A stretch of 64,000 nt of DNA from CALAED01 sp035765195 (GTDB taxonomy: Bacteria; Actinomycetota; Actinomycetes; Streptosporangiales; Streptosporangiaceae): the NCBI GenBank assembly GCA_035765195.1, contig DASTYC010000035.1:15634-79633 (forward strand), given 5' to 3'. How positions within the stretch are numbered: position 1 is the stretch's first letter; the number at the start of each line of letters is the position of its first letter. Below the pieces are notes generated by a model. The model saw only the letters and a list, made by a program, of their open reading frames with translations. It was not told the origin of the DNA and did not search any database. This document shows positions 55,181 through 64,000 of the stretch, piece after piece. A program made the position numbers and the translations under genes.

Positions 55181-55191
55181 TTACATGTGAA
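55181..55191. promoter_or_regulatory. AT-rich near-palindrome upstream of the winged-helix regulator
   Basis: TTACATGTGAA is a near-perfect dyad around ACATGT inside a short AT-rich island (AAAATTATTACATGTGAATT), 47 nt upstream of the regulator start in otherwise GC-rich DNA. It is a good candidate for the regulator's own binding site or a -10 region. Confidence 0.4.
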
Positions 55192-55876
55192 TTCTTGTGA
55201 TGACAACGCAGCTGGAGGGGGCGGCGTGCGCGGGCAGTGCGGGGCCCGGCACGGGGAGGCCGGTGCGGGGCCCCGGTGCGGGGTCCGGGCGCGTGACGGC
55301 ATTCGGGACGGTGGCCCGGGCGACGTGACCTCTTGCCAGGGCGTACTCGGTGGCCGTGGATAAAGCGTCGAATGGCTCGATAATGGCTCGTACGGTCAGC
55401 GGGATATTCCGATATAATTCGCGGCGACGACGGGTCGTGCGACCATCGAGTCGCCGCGGCCGATGGAGTCGGCGGTCGCGATCCGGAGCGACCTGTGTAG
55501 ACACAGTGGCCGGCCCGGCGGAGCCATCACGCAAGCCGGCTCGGCCGATGTGCCCGATGTGGATCAGCGCTCGTTGAATCGACACCTGTACGGTTGATAA
55601 ATCGCGCTGGGGGCGTCGGTAACGATTTCGTGCGGAGTCATAGGCGACACCGCCGAATCTGTCGCGGCACGGCGTGGCAGGGCCGTGGTTCGGCGGAACT
55701 GCCTGTCAGGCGCCGCCCTCCCGGAGTTCCGTGAGTGAAAGCGCAGGTCAGCTTCCTGTCTGGGACGATCTGACGCCGCAGTAAGGATACCCGTTTGTCC
55801 TTCTGGCGGCGTAGTGTCACAGTAAAGGGAGCATCGACACTCCATTCGCACGGGGGGAAGCGCACGGGCGGGGGCC
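55192..55876. other. Long intergenic region before the LAL regulator
   Basis: I see no convincing gene here; ORFs in both directions have unbiased codon use and no family likeness. It contains a TGTGT-AG-ACACA dyad (55494-55505), an AT-richer patch (GATATTCCGATATAATTCG near 55405) and probably the promoter of the large LuxR gene. Confidence 0.4.
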
Positions 55877-58807
55877 ATGCAAAGCGTGATGCTAGTCGAG
55901 CGAGCCAATGAACTCCGGGCACTGGAGGACCTGTTCAGCTCCGAGCAACGGGGCATCGGCAGGGTCGTGCTCATCGAAGGTGGCGTGGGTACGGGGAAAA
56001 CAGCACTGCTGCACACCTTCGCCAACCGCGCGGCCGAGTCCGGCGCGGTCTTCATCAGCGCGTCCGCATCGCGCGCGGAGCGCGGCCTGCCACTCAGCGC
56101 GGTAAGTCAGTTCTTTCAGGGTCCGGCGTTGCGCGCCCCCGAACTCGAGCGCGCGGCGCATCTGCTGAACGACGGGGCGCTCACGGCCTTGGCGCACGGT
56201 CTCGACGCCACCGCGGATGACGAGCCTCGCGTCCTCGTTCCCGCGCCCCTCCTCGGGAAATTGAGCGAGATATTGCTCGACGTGGCGGACCGCGGCCCCT
56301 TGATGATCGGCGTCGACGACATCCACCATGCCGATGTCGCGTCTCTGCAATTCCTGCTGTACCTCGCCCGCCGGACGAGATCCGCCAACGTGTTGTTCGT
56401 TCTCACCGAATGCGTGCGGGCGACGCGAACTCACCCATTGATCCACGCCGATCTGCTCCGCCTGCCCGGTGCCCGGAAACTGCGATTGAAACCCATGTCG
56501 CGGCGAGGCGTCTCCTCCATACTCGCCCAACACCTCGATGAGTCGATCGCCCAGCGCCTGGCGACCGAATGCCATCTGGCGAGCGGCGGGAATCCACTAC
56601 TCGTCCACGCTCTGATTGATGACCTCAAGACCTCCGGGCCCGCCGTCCCCGTCGATCTCGTCTATGGCGACGCATTCCGACAGGCGGTGCTCACGTGTCT
56701 TTATCGCTCGGAATCCACCGCGCTCGCCCGCGGCATGGCAGTGCTCGGCGGCCGCACATCGAACACGCTGCTCGGCGACCTCATTCGGCTCGACGCCGAA
56801 TCCATCGGCCGGATGCGCACCGTGCTCAGCGCCGCCGGGCTGCTGAATGCGGCCGAGTTCCGTCACGAGGCGGTCCAGGCGGCCGTGCTCGGTGGCATGA
56901 GTCCGGACGAGCGGACGGCCTTGCATCTGCGGGCCGCCGAGCTGCTGCACAGCCGCGGCGCGCCCGCGGCCGCCGTCGCCGATCACCTCGTCACCGCCGA
57001 TGGCGCCACCGCTCCCTGGGCGGTGACGGCTTTGCGGGAGGCCGCCGGGCAGGCCATGGCCGAGGGCGAGGTGACCGGGGCGATCGGCTACCTCCGGCTG
57101 GCCTTCCAGGATTGCGATGATGACGAGCGGGCGATGATCCAACTCGCGCTCGCCCGGGCCGAGTGGCAGATCGACCCCGCCACCGCCGGCCGCCACCTGT
57201 CCGAGCTGACGCGGCGCCTGCGAGAGGGAATGCTGCCCGCGGCGACCGCGAGCACCCTCATCGGGTGGCTGCTCTGGCTCGGGCGTACCGACGAGGCCCT
57301 CGATGTCATGATCGAGCCGGCTCGGCGGAAGGCCAAGGGGCGATTGGCCGGCGACACCCTATTCCAGCGAGATGCCGGTCCCTGGTGGTTGCCCTTTGCC
57401 TATCCGGGGCTGATCTCGCCGGACGCCTTGGCGGACGCCCTTCAGGCGTCGGACGAGCCGGACTCGCACGCCTCGCAGGCATCGCCGCACACGCCGTCCG
57501 CGCTCTCGTCCCTGGCCGCGCTCGCCGCGCTGCCCGCGCCCTTGTCGCCGCCCCTGCCCGCGTCCCTGCTCGGATCTCTTTCCGGGTCTCTTTCCAGGTC
57601 CCTGTCGGTCAGGCTCGGCGACATGCTGGCGAGCGCGCTGACCCCCGGTCGCCAGGACGAGACGATCGCTCGCGCCGAGCGCATCTTGCATGAGTCGGAT
57701 CTCACGCTGCGGACCATGGCGCCGACCGCGGCGATGGGCGCGATGGCCGCGATGGCGACGCTGATCTACAGCGACGAGGTCGACCGGGCCGCGCACTGGG
57801 TCGACCTGCTCGGCAGATCCGCGGCCCAGTCGCCGCCGTTAGGCAATGCCCTGTTCACCGCCCTGCGGGCATTGCTGCGGATGCGCGTGGGAGAACTCGC
57901 CGCCGCGCACAAGAGCGCTCATGAGGCGTTCGAGATCATGCCCGCGCGCGGGTGGGGCGTCGTCTTCGGCCTGCCCGCGGCCACGATGCTGCTCTCGCTG
58001 GTCGCCATGGGCAAGTACGACATGGCCGAAAACCATCTCGATGTGCCGGTGCCGGAGGCGATGTTCCAGACTCCGTGTGTGCTGCCCTACCTCCAGGCTC
58101 GGGGCCGCTATTACCTCGCGGTCAACCGTCCGCAGGCGGCCCTCGCCGAGTTTCGCACCTGCGGTGAGTTGATGACCCGCTGGGGACTCGACCTGCCCGG
58201 CTTCGTGCCGTGGCGGACCGATCTGGCGCAGGCCCATCTCGCCCTGGGCAACCGCGACGACGCCAAGTCGCTGGCGGCCGAACAGCTGAGCCGGATCGCG
58301 CCCGGTCAGCTCAGGACACGGGGCATCACCTTGCGTACGCTCGCGGCCACCCTCGATATCGAGCCGCGGGTGGAGAAGCTGGACGAGGCGGTGGACGTGC
58401 TGGAGAAGTCGGGTGACCGGCTCGAGTTGGCGTACGCGCTCGCCGACCTCAGCGACGCCTACCGTGTCAGCGGCCGCGAGCATCGAGCCAATTCGCTGGG
58501 CCAACGGGCGCGCATGCTCGGCACGGAATGCGGCGCAGCCCACGTCGGGACCCGGCGCTCGCCGCGCCTCGTCGAAGTGAAAGGGCGGCGAGCGGATCTC
58601 GAATCCGCCTCGCTCACGACGCTGAGCGAGGCGGAACGGCGCGTCGCCACGCTCGCGGCCAACGGATACACCAATCGGCAGATCGCCAACCGGCTGCACG
58701 TAACGATGAGCACGGTGGAACAGCATCTGACGCGCGTGTACCGGAAGCTCAACATCAGTCGCCGGACCGATCTCCCGCCGAAGCTGCTGCTCTTATCTCG
58801 TCGATGA
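55877..58807 (+). CDS. Large ATP-binding LuxR-family (LAL) transcriptional regulator
   Basis: This 976-residue LAL regulator has an N-terminal AAA/STAND ATPase (Walker A GGVGTGKTALL, 35-45; Walker B LMIGVDDIHHAD), a TPR-rich middle (~380-900) and a C-terminal LuxR helix-turn-helix (LSEAERRVATLAANGYTNRQ, IANRLHVTMSTVEQHLTRVY). LAL proteins often control secondary-metabolite clusters. Two in-frame TTA leucine codons occur (57839-57841 and 58793-58795), rare in such DNA. A Ser/Leu/Ala-rich low-complexity stretch (~525-580, with LLGSLSGSLSRSLS) interrupts the TPR region. It converges on a methyltransferase gene, which may be a target. Confidence 0.88.
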   Translation: MQSVMLVERANELRALEDLFSSEQRGIGRVVLIEGGVGTGKTALLHTFANRAAESGAVFISASASRAERGLPLSAVSQFFQGPALRAPELERAAHLLNDGALTALAHGLDATADDEPRVLVPAPLLGKLSEILLDVADRGPLMIGVDDIHHADVASLQFLLYLARRTRSANVLFVLTECVRATRTHPLIHADLLRLPGARKLRLKPMSRRGVSSILAQHLDESIAQRLATECHLASGGNPLLVHALIDDLKTSGPAVPVDLVYGDAFRQAVLTCLYRSESTALARGMAVLGGRTSNTLLGDLIRLDAESIGRMRTVLSAAGLLNAAEFRHEAVQAAVLGGMSPDERTALHLRAAELLHSRGAPAAAVADHLVTADGATAPWAVTALREAAGQAMAEGEVTGAIGYLRLAFQDCDDDERAMIQLALARAEWQIDPATAGRHLSELTRRLREGMLPAATASTLIGWLLWLGRTDEALDVMIEPARRKAKGRLAGDTLFQRDAGPWWLPFAYPGLISPDALADALQASDEPDSHASQASPHTPSALSSLAALAALPAPLSPPLPASLLGSLSGSLSRSLSVRLGDMLASALTPGRQDETIARAERILHESDLTLRTMAPTAAMGAMAAMATLIYSDEVDRAAHWVDLLGRSAAQSPPLGNALFTALRALLRMRVGELAAAHKSAHEAFEIMPARGWGVVFGLPAATMLLSLVAMGKYDMAENHLDVPVPEAMFQTPCVLPYLQARGRYYLAVNRPQAALAEFRTCGELMTRWGLDLPGFVPWRTDLAQAHLALGNRDDAKSLAAEQLSRIAPGQLRTRGITLRTLAATLDIEPRVEKLDEAVDVLEKSGDRLELAYALADLSDAYRVSGREHRANSLGQRARMLGTECGAAHVGTRRSPRLVEVKGRRADLESASLTTLSEAERRVATLAANGYTNRQIANRLHVTMSTVEQHLTRVYRKLNISRRTDLPPKLLLLSRR

Positions 58808-58872
58808 CCCGGACATGGGGGGTGCCGCCCTGATGTGCCGGGTCTCCGTGGGGCCGGGGCCCGGCATGGCTG

Positions 58873-59835
58873 CTACGGCACGAAGTCCCAGTAGCACTTC
58901 TCGTGGTGGTAGGTCCGCGAGCACGCGGTGCACCGCGCCTCTTCCGGCGTCCAGGCGAGCGCGGCGCGGCATGCCGGGCAGACCATTCGCCTGGCCAGCT
59001 CGGCCACGCTGTGCGTCAGTCCGGCCGGCGCCGGCCCGAGCTTGGGCCGTATAGGGCTGCGGCGGGTCGCCACCAGGAACTGGCTCGGGCCCCACCAGCC
59101 CCTCCCGGTGTTCTGCGCGACGATCTCCAGCGTCTGAACCAGCGGGCGCAAAGTGGTGACGACAGGCTGCGGGAGGGCCTGATCCCAGCGCCGGAAATTG
59201 TTGACGCTGGCGACCAGATCGGAGTCCCAGTCGGTCTCGCTGAGCCGCTGCCTGATCACCGGCAGGCGATAGGCCCGGAAGGGGTGCTCGCTGCTGCCGC
59301 GGACCACCGGCTCCGGGCTGCGCATCTCCTTCGACTGGAGACGTACGGCACTGCGCAGCCGGCCGAGCGCGTGGTGCTTGATCGGTACGTCGACAAGCCA
59401 GTTGCCGTTGATGGTGCGGCCCATCTCGCGCAGCGCGGGCTCGACGTCGCCGAGATGGTGCAGCACGCGGATCACCATGGCGGCGTCGAACGCTCCATCG
59501 GCGAAGGGGAGCGCGGTGACGGTGGCCCGGACGAGGTGGACCCGTCCGGCCGCCACGTCGGCGGCGTGCAACTCACCCGCGTGGGTGAGATTGTTGGCGG
59601 AGTAGTCGACGATGACGGAGTGGCGTGCGCGGTCTCGATAATGAGGCGCATTCCGTCCGAATCCACCGCCAAAATCAGCGAACCACTGTGGACTTCCGAA
59701 TTTTGCGATTATTCGGTCGAGTACCCGTGATTCTGCCCAATCTTCATACTGGCGGTCCGTCCAGAAGGTCCGGTAGTCATAACCGCCTTCGTCATAGTCG
59801 ATGACACCTTGCTGAGACGGAGTGCAAGTGGACAT
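58873..59835 (-). CDS. Class I SAM methyltransferase with C-terminal zinc-ribbon
   Basis: The ~320-residue protein has a Rossmann methyltransferase domain with motif I WFADFGGGFGRNAPHY, motif II IVDYSANNL, motif IV region ALPFADGAFDAAMVIRVLHH, and late motifs including HFRAYRLPVIRQRLSET-like sequence. Unusually it ends with a Trm112-like zinc ribbon, MVCPACRAALAWTPEEARC followed by CTACSRTYHHEKCYWDFVP (four CxxC-type cysteines). ATG 59835 follows GAGGAG at good spacing. It could methylate a small molecule or an RNA/protein; nothing in the neighbours decides this. Confidence 0.75.
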   Translation of the reverse strand: MSTCTPSQQGVIDYDEGGYDYRTFWTDRQYEDWAESRVLDRIIAKFGSPQWFADFGGGFGRNAPHYRDRARHSVIVDYSANNLTHAGELHAADVAAGRVHLVRATVTALPFADGAFDAAMVIRVLHHLGDVEPALREMGRTINGNWLVDVPIKHHALGRLRSAVRLQSKEMRSPEPVVRGSSEHPFRAYRLPVIRQRLSETDWDSDLVASVNNFRRWDQALPQPVVTTLRPLVQTLEIVAQNTGRGWWGPSQFLVATRRSPIRPKLGPAPAGLTHSVAELARRMVCPACRAALAWTPEEARCTACSRTYHHEKCYWDFVP

Positions 59836-60466
59836 GGTGAAGGGCTCCTCAGACCGCACGACATGCCGATGAACAGGGTGAACACGCGGCCGTGATGTTC
59901 GGCGTGATCACATTTGCCTTTGTCAGCAGGGAGGATAGCGGTGGGCGACCACTCTGTCGCCGCTGGAATTTGCCGACGCTTGACATGGTTCAGGAAAACC
60001 AAAGCCGTTCATCTGGTCGGCCGCATTGAATGCCGAGAGCGCCGGCCGCGTCGTCGCGCCTCGGAAATGCGGGCGCCGCGACCCATGGTCGAGCGCTGAC
60101 CAAACGTTGGGGATGCCGTTGGATCCGCAATTCGATCAACCGCGTCGATGGGCATGTCAGCCGGTGCCGGCGGCGCCCCGCCTGTTATCAGATCCCGGTC
60201 GCGACGGCGCGACGGCGCGTCAGCTCGTCGGTTCGTCGGCTCGTCGGTTCGTCGGGCTCCCGGCCTAGGCGTCGCGGCCGTCGTCGGCCTGTGCCGGCCG
60301 GCTCTCGTACAGCGGGTCTCGCGAAGTTCGCGCCCACGCGCGCAGCCCGGCGCCGCGATTTGTCCCGATAGTTCGTAGTAAAGGCGGGCGGGGGGACACT
60401 ACCGTCGGGGTCCCACGGCGGCCGTGCGGAGATGCTCAACCGAGGTGGCCGAGCGAGGAGGAGCCC
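59836..60466. other. Intergenic stretch with a short tandem repeat
   Basis: No gene is recognisable. Four tandem copies of an 8-bp unit, TCGTCGG(T/C/T/G), occupy 60225-60256, preceded by GCGACGGC repeats. A TTGACA hexamer near 59979 lacks a matching -10. The last 20 nt contain GAGGAGGAG, the ribosome-binding site of the next gene. Confidence 0.45.
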
Positions 60467-61924
60467 ATGCGTCCGAACGGCGGAGGGCTGTGCCGGCTGG
60501 CCCTGACCACCGGTCTCGTGCTGACGATGGGTGCGTACGTCCCACCGGCCGCGGTCGCCACCGCGGCGGCCGGCACGCCCGGGCTCATGGGAGCCGCGCA
60601 TGATCGGCCGTCGAGCGCGCGCGACGGCGTCAGGTTCACCTGGCTGAAGGGGTTCGACGACCCGGAAACCCCCGACGAGCTCGACCGTGTCGGCGTGTTG
60701 AAGGTCGGCCCCGAGCGGGCCCGGAACGTCCTCGTCCTGAACCCCGGCACCTCGGCCGGCGCCGCGTACTTCAAGCCGCTCGCCGACGACATCGTCCGGC
60801 GCACGCGCGGCCGCTGGCAGGTCTGGTCGGTGGAGCGCCGGGAGAACCAGCTCGAGGACCACTCGGTGGCCGACCGGACGAAGCGCGGAGCGGCGACGCC
60901 GCGGCAGTTCTTCGACTACTACCTGGGCTGGCTGGCCGACCCGAGCGTCACCGACCACTTCCAGCTCGTGCCGGACTCGGCCGTGCCGTACGCGCGCGGC
61001 TGGGGCATGAACGTCGAGATCGAGGATCTGCGCCGCGTCGTCATGGCCGCCGGGGCACACGGGCGCCGGGTCGTTCTGGGAGGTCACTCGCTCGGCGGCT
61101 CGATCGTCACGGCGTACGCCACCTGGGACTTTGACGGTGTACCTGGTGCACGGGGACTGTCCGGCCTGGTGTACATCGATGGCGGCGGCAACCCCACTCC
61201 GATCACGCCCGAGCAGGCGGAACAGTCGCTGCGGACGCTCCGGAACGGCTCGCCATGGCTGGCGTTCGGCGGCATCGCCGCGCCGTTCCTCGGGCTGTTC
61301 TCGCTGACCGGCTCGCTGGGCACGGTGGCCGATCCCGACGCGCCGTCCCTCGGGCAGGCCTTCCCGCTGCTGCCGGCGAACCTGAAGCCCCCGGTACCGG
61401 CGACGACGGAAGCACAGTTCGGTTACGCCGTCGACACAGAGACCTCGCCTCCGGCGCTCGCCGCCGCCCAGGTGCACGCCGGCCACCTCGCGGCGAACGG
61501 CGAGCCGCGCGGCTGGGATCGGGCGAACGAGATCACCCCGATCCAGCGGTACGCGCGGATGCTCTCCGGCGCGGGTCTCATCGGGGTGGACGGCGGCGCG
61601 TGGTACCACCCGCTGCGATTGACCATCGACGCGGGCGCGGTGGCGGCCGGCAACGCCAACCCGGCGCAGCCCATCCTCGGCGTCAAGGCAGTCCACGGCG
61701 ACGACCTGAGCAGGCGGCTGCGGATCTACGCCTTCGGTGCCGCGCTGGGCGGCCAGAACGTCCTGGACGCCGCGCGCCTGCTCGCCCGCCAGTCAGGCAT
61801 TCCCGACCGGCGGCTGACGCTGATCAACCGGCAGGACACCTACGCGCACAACGACCCGAGCTCGGCAAGCCCGCACAACGAGTTCCTCGACAACCTGATC
61901 CCGTACCTGAGAAAGATCGGCTGA
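60467..61924 (+). CDS. Secreted alpha/beta-hydrolase (lipase-like)
   Basis: A 485-residue exported hydrolase. The signal peptide (LALTTGLVLTMGAYV, cleavage near AVATAAAG) is followed by an alpha/beta fold with nucleophile elbow VVLGGHSLGGSIVTAYA (Ser in GHSLG), an oxyanion-side NPGTSAGAAYFKPLAD block, and a C-terminal AHNDPSSASPHNEFLD segment likely holding the catalytic acid or His. Length and features fit secreted actinobacterial esterases and lipases. AGGAGGAG is ideally spaced before the ATG. Confidence 0.82.
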   Translation: MRPNGGGLCRLALTTGLVLTMGAYVPPAAVATAAAGTPGLMGAAHDRPSSARDGVRFTWLKGFDDPETPDELDRVGVLKVGPERARNVLVLNPGTSAGAAYFKPLADDIVRRTRGRWQVWSVERRENQLEDHSVADRTKRGAATPRQFFDYYLGWLADPSVTDHFQLVPDSAVPYARGWGMNVEIEDLRRVVMAAGAHGRRVVLGGHSLGGSIVTAYATWDFDGVPGARGLSGLVYIDGGGNPTPITPEQAEQSLRTLRNGSPWLAFGGIAAPFLGLFSLTGSLGTVADPDAPSLGQAFPLLPANLKPPVPATTEAQFGYAVDTETSPPALAAAQVHAGHLAANGEPRGWDRANEITPIQRYARMLSGAGLIGVDGGAWYHPLRLTIDAGAVAAGNANPAQPILGVKAVHGDDLSRRLRIYAFGAALGGQNVLDAARLLARQSGIPDRRLTLINRQDTYAHNDPSSASPHNEFLDNLIPYLRKIG

Positions 61925-61989
61925 CGGCCCGCGGCGTTCGTCGGCGAGGGGGTGGGTGGCGACCCGGCCAAGGTTCGTGGACATCGCGT

Positions 61990-63057
61990 TCAGGCGGGCA
62001 ACGCGAAGCGGGGGAGCGGCGGTCGCCCGTCGACGAGATCGGCGACGAGCTCTCCGGTGAGCGGTGCGAACTTGGCCCCATGGCCCGAGCACGCCGAACA
62101 GACAACGATGCGCCCGCGTCGATCGATGACGAAGTCCTGGTTCTCCGTCACCGTGTAAAGGCAGGTCAGCTCCGCCTCCGGGACGGGTTGGAGCCCGGGG
62201 AGCCGCTCCCGTACGTACGCGATCAGCCGCCGCCGGCCCGCCGGGTCCACTACGCCGTCTCGCGCGTCGGCCGTCGTCTCCTTGCCGCGATGGTGCTCGG
62301 CCACCTTGACCAGGGGTCCCTCTGGCAGCCCGTAGACCGCGCGAGCGTCATGGATGAATGTCGGCCAGGGCCCGGCCTCGGCCGGCCGGAAGAAGAATGC
62401 CTGCTCCTGCGTCACTCTGAGCGGCGGCAGCTCCACCAGGCCGGCCAGCAGCGGGGCCGTCCATCCGCCCGCCGCCACCACGACCATGCGTGCCCGCCAC
62501 GACTCGCCTGCCGTGTGCAGGCGTACGCCGCCGTCGCCGTCGCGCTCCAGGGCCGTCACCGGGTTTTCGTACGACAGCCGCGCGCCCGCGCCGGATGCGA
62601 GCTTGGTCATCGCGGCGATCGCCTTCTCGGGATCGATCACCCCGGCATCGGGTTGAAAGAGCACGGGCCCGTCGAAGGCCAGGCCGGGCCAACGCTCGCG
62701 CGCGGCCGCCGGCTCGAGAAGTTCCGTGGGCACGCCGGCCGCGGCCAGCACCTCGGCCATCTGGGTCAGGTGGCTCGCCTCGCCGTAATCGATGCCGCCG
62801 GTGGGGGTGACGAGCCGCTCGCCGGATGCGTCCTCCAGTCGTCGCCACAGCTCCCGCGCCCGTCTGGTGAGCTCGACATAGAACGGATCGGCATAGGCGT
62901 GCCGGAAGATCCGCGAATGACCGTGCGAGCTGCCACGCCGATGCCCGGGCGAGAACGCCTCGAACGCGGTGACAGATCGACCTCGGGCGGTAAGGGCCCA
63001 GGCGGCGGCCGAGCCGGCCAGCCCAAGACCGATTACCGCGATGTCAATGTCGGTCAT
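61990..63057 (-). CDS. FAD-dependent oxidoreductase, monomeric sarcosine oxidase / N-methyltryptophan oxidase family
   Basis: The 355-residue flavoenzyme oxidises a secondary amine, producing an aldehyde, amine and hydrogen peroxide. Visible are the dinucleotide motif AVIGLGLAGSAAAWALTARG, the MSOX signature RRGSSHGHSRIFRHAY, the cysteine for covalent FAD attachment in LTCLYTVTENQDFVIDRRG, and ACSGHGAKFAPLTGELVA at the end. Substrate could be sarcosine, pipecolate or N-methyltryptophan; family paralogs are difficult to separate by eye. It stands alone between the lipase and the rRNA promoter. Confidence 0.88.
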   Translation of the reverse strand: MTDIDIAVIGLGLAGSAAAWALTARGRSVTAFEAFSPGHRRGSSHGHSRIFRHAYADPFYVELTRRARELWRRLEDASGERLVTPTGGIDYGEASHLTQMAEVLAAAGVPTELLEPAAARERWPGLAFDGPVLFQPDAGVIDPEKAIAAMTKLASGAGARLSYENPVTALERDGDGGVRLHTAGESWRARMVVVAAGGWTAPLLAGLVELPPLRVTQEQAFFFRPAEAGPWPTFIHDARAVYGLPEGPLVKVAEHHRGKETTADARDGVVDPAGRRRLIAYVRERLPGLQPVPEAELTCLYTVTENQDFVIDRRGRIVVCSACSGHGAKFAPLTGELVADLVDGRPPLPRFALPA

Positions 63058-63826
63058 GTCGCCATGGCTACCACGCTGATCGACTGTTGGGCCACCTGTG
63101 ATCCACGGAAACTCGCAGGTAGGCCAGGTGCGTCCCAGCGGTATGAAGTGTCAATACGGTCGGCTCGCCGAGGCGGCCCCGGCCACGTTTGGGACGGGCC
63201 GTCACTCCCCTCGAAGGTCATGCGGCTCTCGGCGGAGAATGGCCGAGACTCGCGACCATGAAGGCGGCCAGGCTGGTCGGCGTCGCTAAAGGGCATGACA
63301 GCGCGGCGAGATCTAGTGCGCTGCGCGCGCCCGCCGCTCGGTGCGGTTTGACGGCCGACGCGGCCGGCTACTTTCAGAGGGTTCAACGCGTTCCCGGTGG
63401 CGAGCCGACCGTGGCTGTGCGCTTTCCCGCAACGGTCACACAGGGACGATGACGTGGCTGACCTGCGGTTATCTGGAGGTACTCGTCGCGGCAGGAGCGG
63501 CGAGCCCGTGGCCCCTTCGCACAGGGCCTGGAGCGCCGGCGGCTGCGTCCTCGCAAACGGTTTGACGAGGGTCCTGCGATCACCTAATCTTCTCTTCGCC
63601 CCGGAACGAGGCAGGTCGCTGAGCGGCCCCTCATTCAGGGGTAGGCCACCTGGCTCAAGCCGTTCGAAGCACAGCGAGAGCGGTGTAGGCTGGGGAGGCT
63701 AGCCCAGACGGGATGCAGGACGCCGATAGGCGGCCGGCCCGAGGGACTCCACCAGGTGATCACGAGTGAGTGACTGTCTGGTGGGCTGGGCAGAGTCTCG
63801 AGAGCGTCTCGGTTCGCTGAAGTCGC
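63058..63826. other. Non-coding stretch upstream of the rRNA promoter
   Basis: The interval contains short ORFs in several frames but none with a credible start, codon bias and homology. Upstream parts may contain additional rRNA promoters (P1/P2) and Fis- or UP-like elements, which I cannot discriminate by eye. Confidence 0.4.
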
Positions 63827-63854
63827 TTGACGTAGGCTTCGATCCCGGTAAGAT
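63827..63854 (+). promoter_or_regulatory. Ribosomal RNA operon promoter
   Basis: TTGACG (-35) and TAAGAT (-10) with a 16-nt spacer precede a typical actinobacterial rrn leader. The spacing and the near-consensus -35 fit a strong housekeeping-sigma promoter. Confidence 0.75.
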
Positions 63855-64000
63855 AGATGGGTTGCCCCGATGGGGCCCGTGGTGCGGGTTTCTGCGGTGG
63901 GTGTCCGTTTTTTGAGAACTCAACAGCGTGCTTGAATGAGCCAGTGCGTTTGGTCCCTGTGCCATGGGCCTTCTTTTTGGGGGTTTGTGGTTGGGGTTCC
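63855..64000 (+). ncRNA. rrn leader with antitermination/boxA-like element (16S gene beyond window)
   Basis: The sequence TTTGAGAACTCAACAGCGTG at 63911-63930 is the conserved precursor element seen before 16S rRNA genes of actinomycetes, combining a boxA-like motif with an early processing stem. It shows that a ribosomal RNA operon transcribed rightwards begins here and that mature 16S rRNA starts outside the window. Confidence 0.75.

Noticed and set aside
55181..55585. 134-codon minus-strand frame upstream of the winged-helix regulator
   Set aside because: No family likeness, Arg/Pro-rich shadow-like composition, and it covers the likely operator and promoter region.
58853..58865. GCCGGG-G-CCCGGC palindrome between the convergent LAL and methyltransferase genes
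   Set aside because: A one-base loop and short arms make a weak terminator; such palindromes are common by chance at this GC content.
60225..60256. Four 8-bp tandem repeats that could suggest a repeat array
   Set aside because: Units are far too short and lack spacers, so it is not CRISPR; probably simple slippage in GC-rich DNA.
63054..63702. Several short ORFs upstream of the rRNA promoter
   Set aside because: No credible starts, codon bias or homology in any frame; treated as non-coding.

Overview
The window is high-GC DNA from a filamentous actinobacterium. The gene order mreB-mreC-mreD-PBP2-rodA, the block RNase E/G-rplU-rpmA-obg-proB-proA and then nadD-rsfS-phosphatase-tRNA-Ala is the conserved actinobacterial chromosome core. 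The LuxR regulator with TTA codons, the LVIVD-repeat proteins and the NlpC/P60 gene behind a cyclic di-AMP riboswitch suggest Streptosporangiales (Nonomuraea/Streptosporangium-like). That placement is an inference, not a measurement.

Region by region. Positions 1-5397 carry the cell-elongation cluster: MreB C-terminus, MreC, MreD, class B PBP2 and RodA. At 5564-12189 two radical-SAM-associated genes that are often adjacent are separated by a two-domain glycosyltransferase, a membrane-tethered methyltransferase and a YciI protein. Positions 12380-24915 are housekeeping: RNase E/G, L21, an L27 with a long basic tail, Obg, proline synthesis, an M48 protease, a PaaK-like ligase, NadD, RsfS, a histidine phosphatase and tRNA-Ala(GGC).

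From about 24916 to 29650 lies an accessory patch beside the tRNA. It holds a serine-integrase C-terminal remnant, a scrambled helix-turn-helix gene family, and three AT-richer orphan membrane-protein genes, one frameshifted. It ends in a truncated resolvase-type helix-turn-helix ORF and a GC-rich repeat pair.

Positions 29760-43579 are envelope and metal related: a c-di-AMP riboswitch with an NlpC/P60 hydrolase, a VanW-type protein, a P1B-type metal ATPase with an unusual CPD motif, a coupled cysteine-synthase-like/MFS pair, two LVIVD proteins and a cupredoxin-like lipoprotein. The VanW, ATPase and LVIVD units each carry the same CTAC-N5-GTAG dyad over a plausible -10 element, which suggests one shared repressor encoded elsewhere.

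Positions 43638-51037 look like a defence-prone segment. They hold a NACHT-domain ATPase directly behind a ROK regulator, a zinc dehydrogenase, and a MazG-like pyrophosphohydrolase next to a nuclease-helicase (PD-(D/E)XK plus DUF2075). Positions 51149-55134 are an ArsR-like regulator with a MacB/LolCDE-type ABC exporter. The remainder holds a large LuxR (LAL) regulator, a methyltransferase with a zinc-ribbon tail, a secreted lipase and a sarcosine-oxidase-like flavoenzyme. The window closes on the promoter and leader of a ribosomal RNA operon whose 16S gene begins beyond the end.
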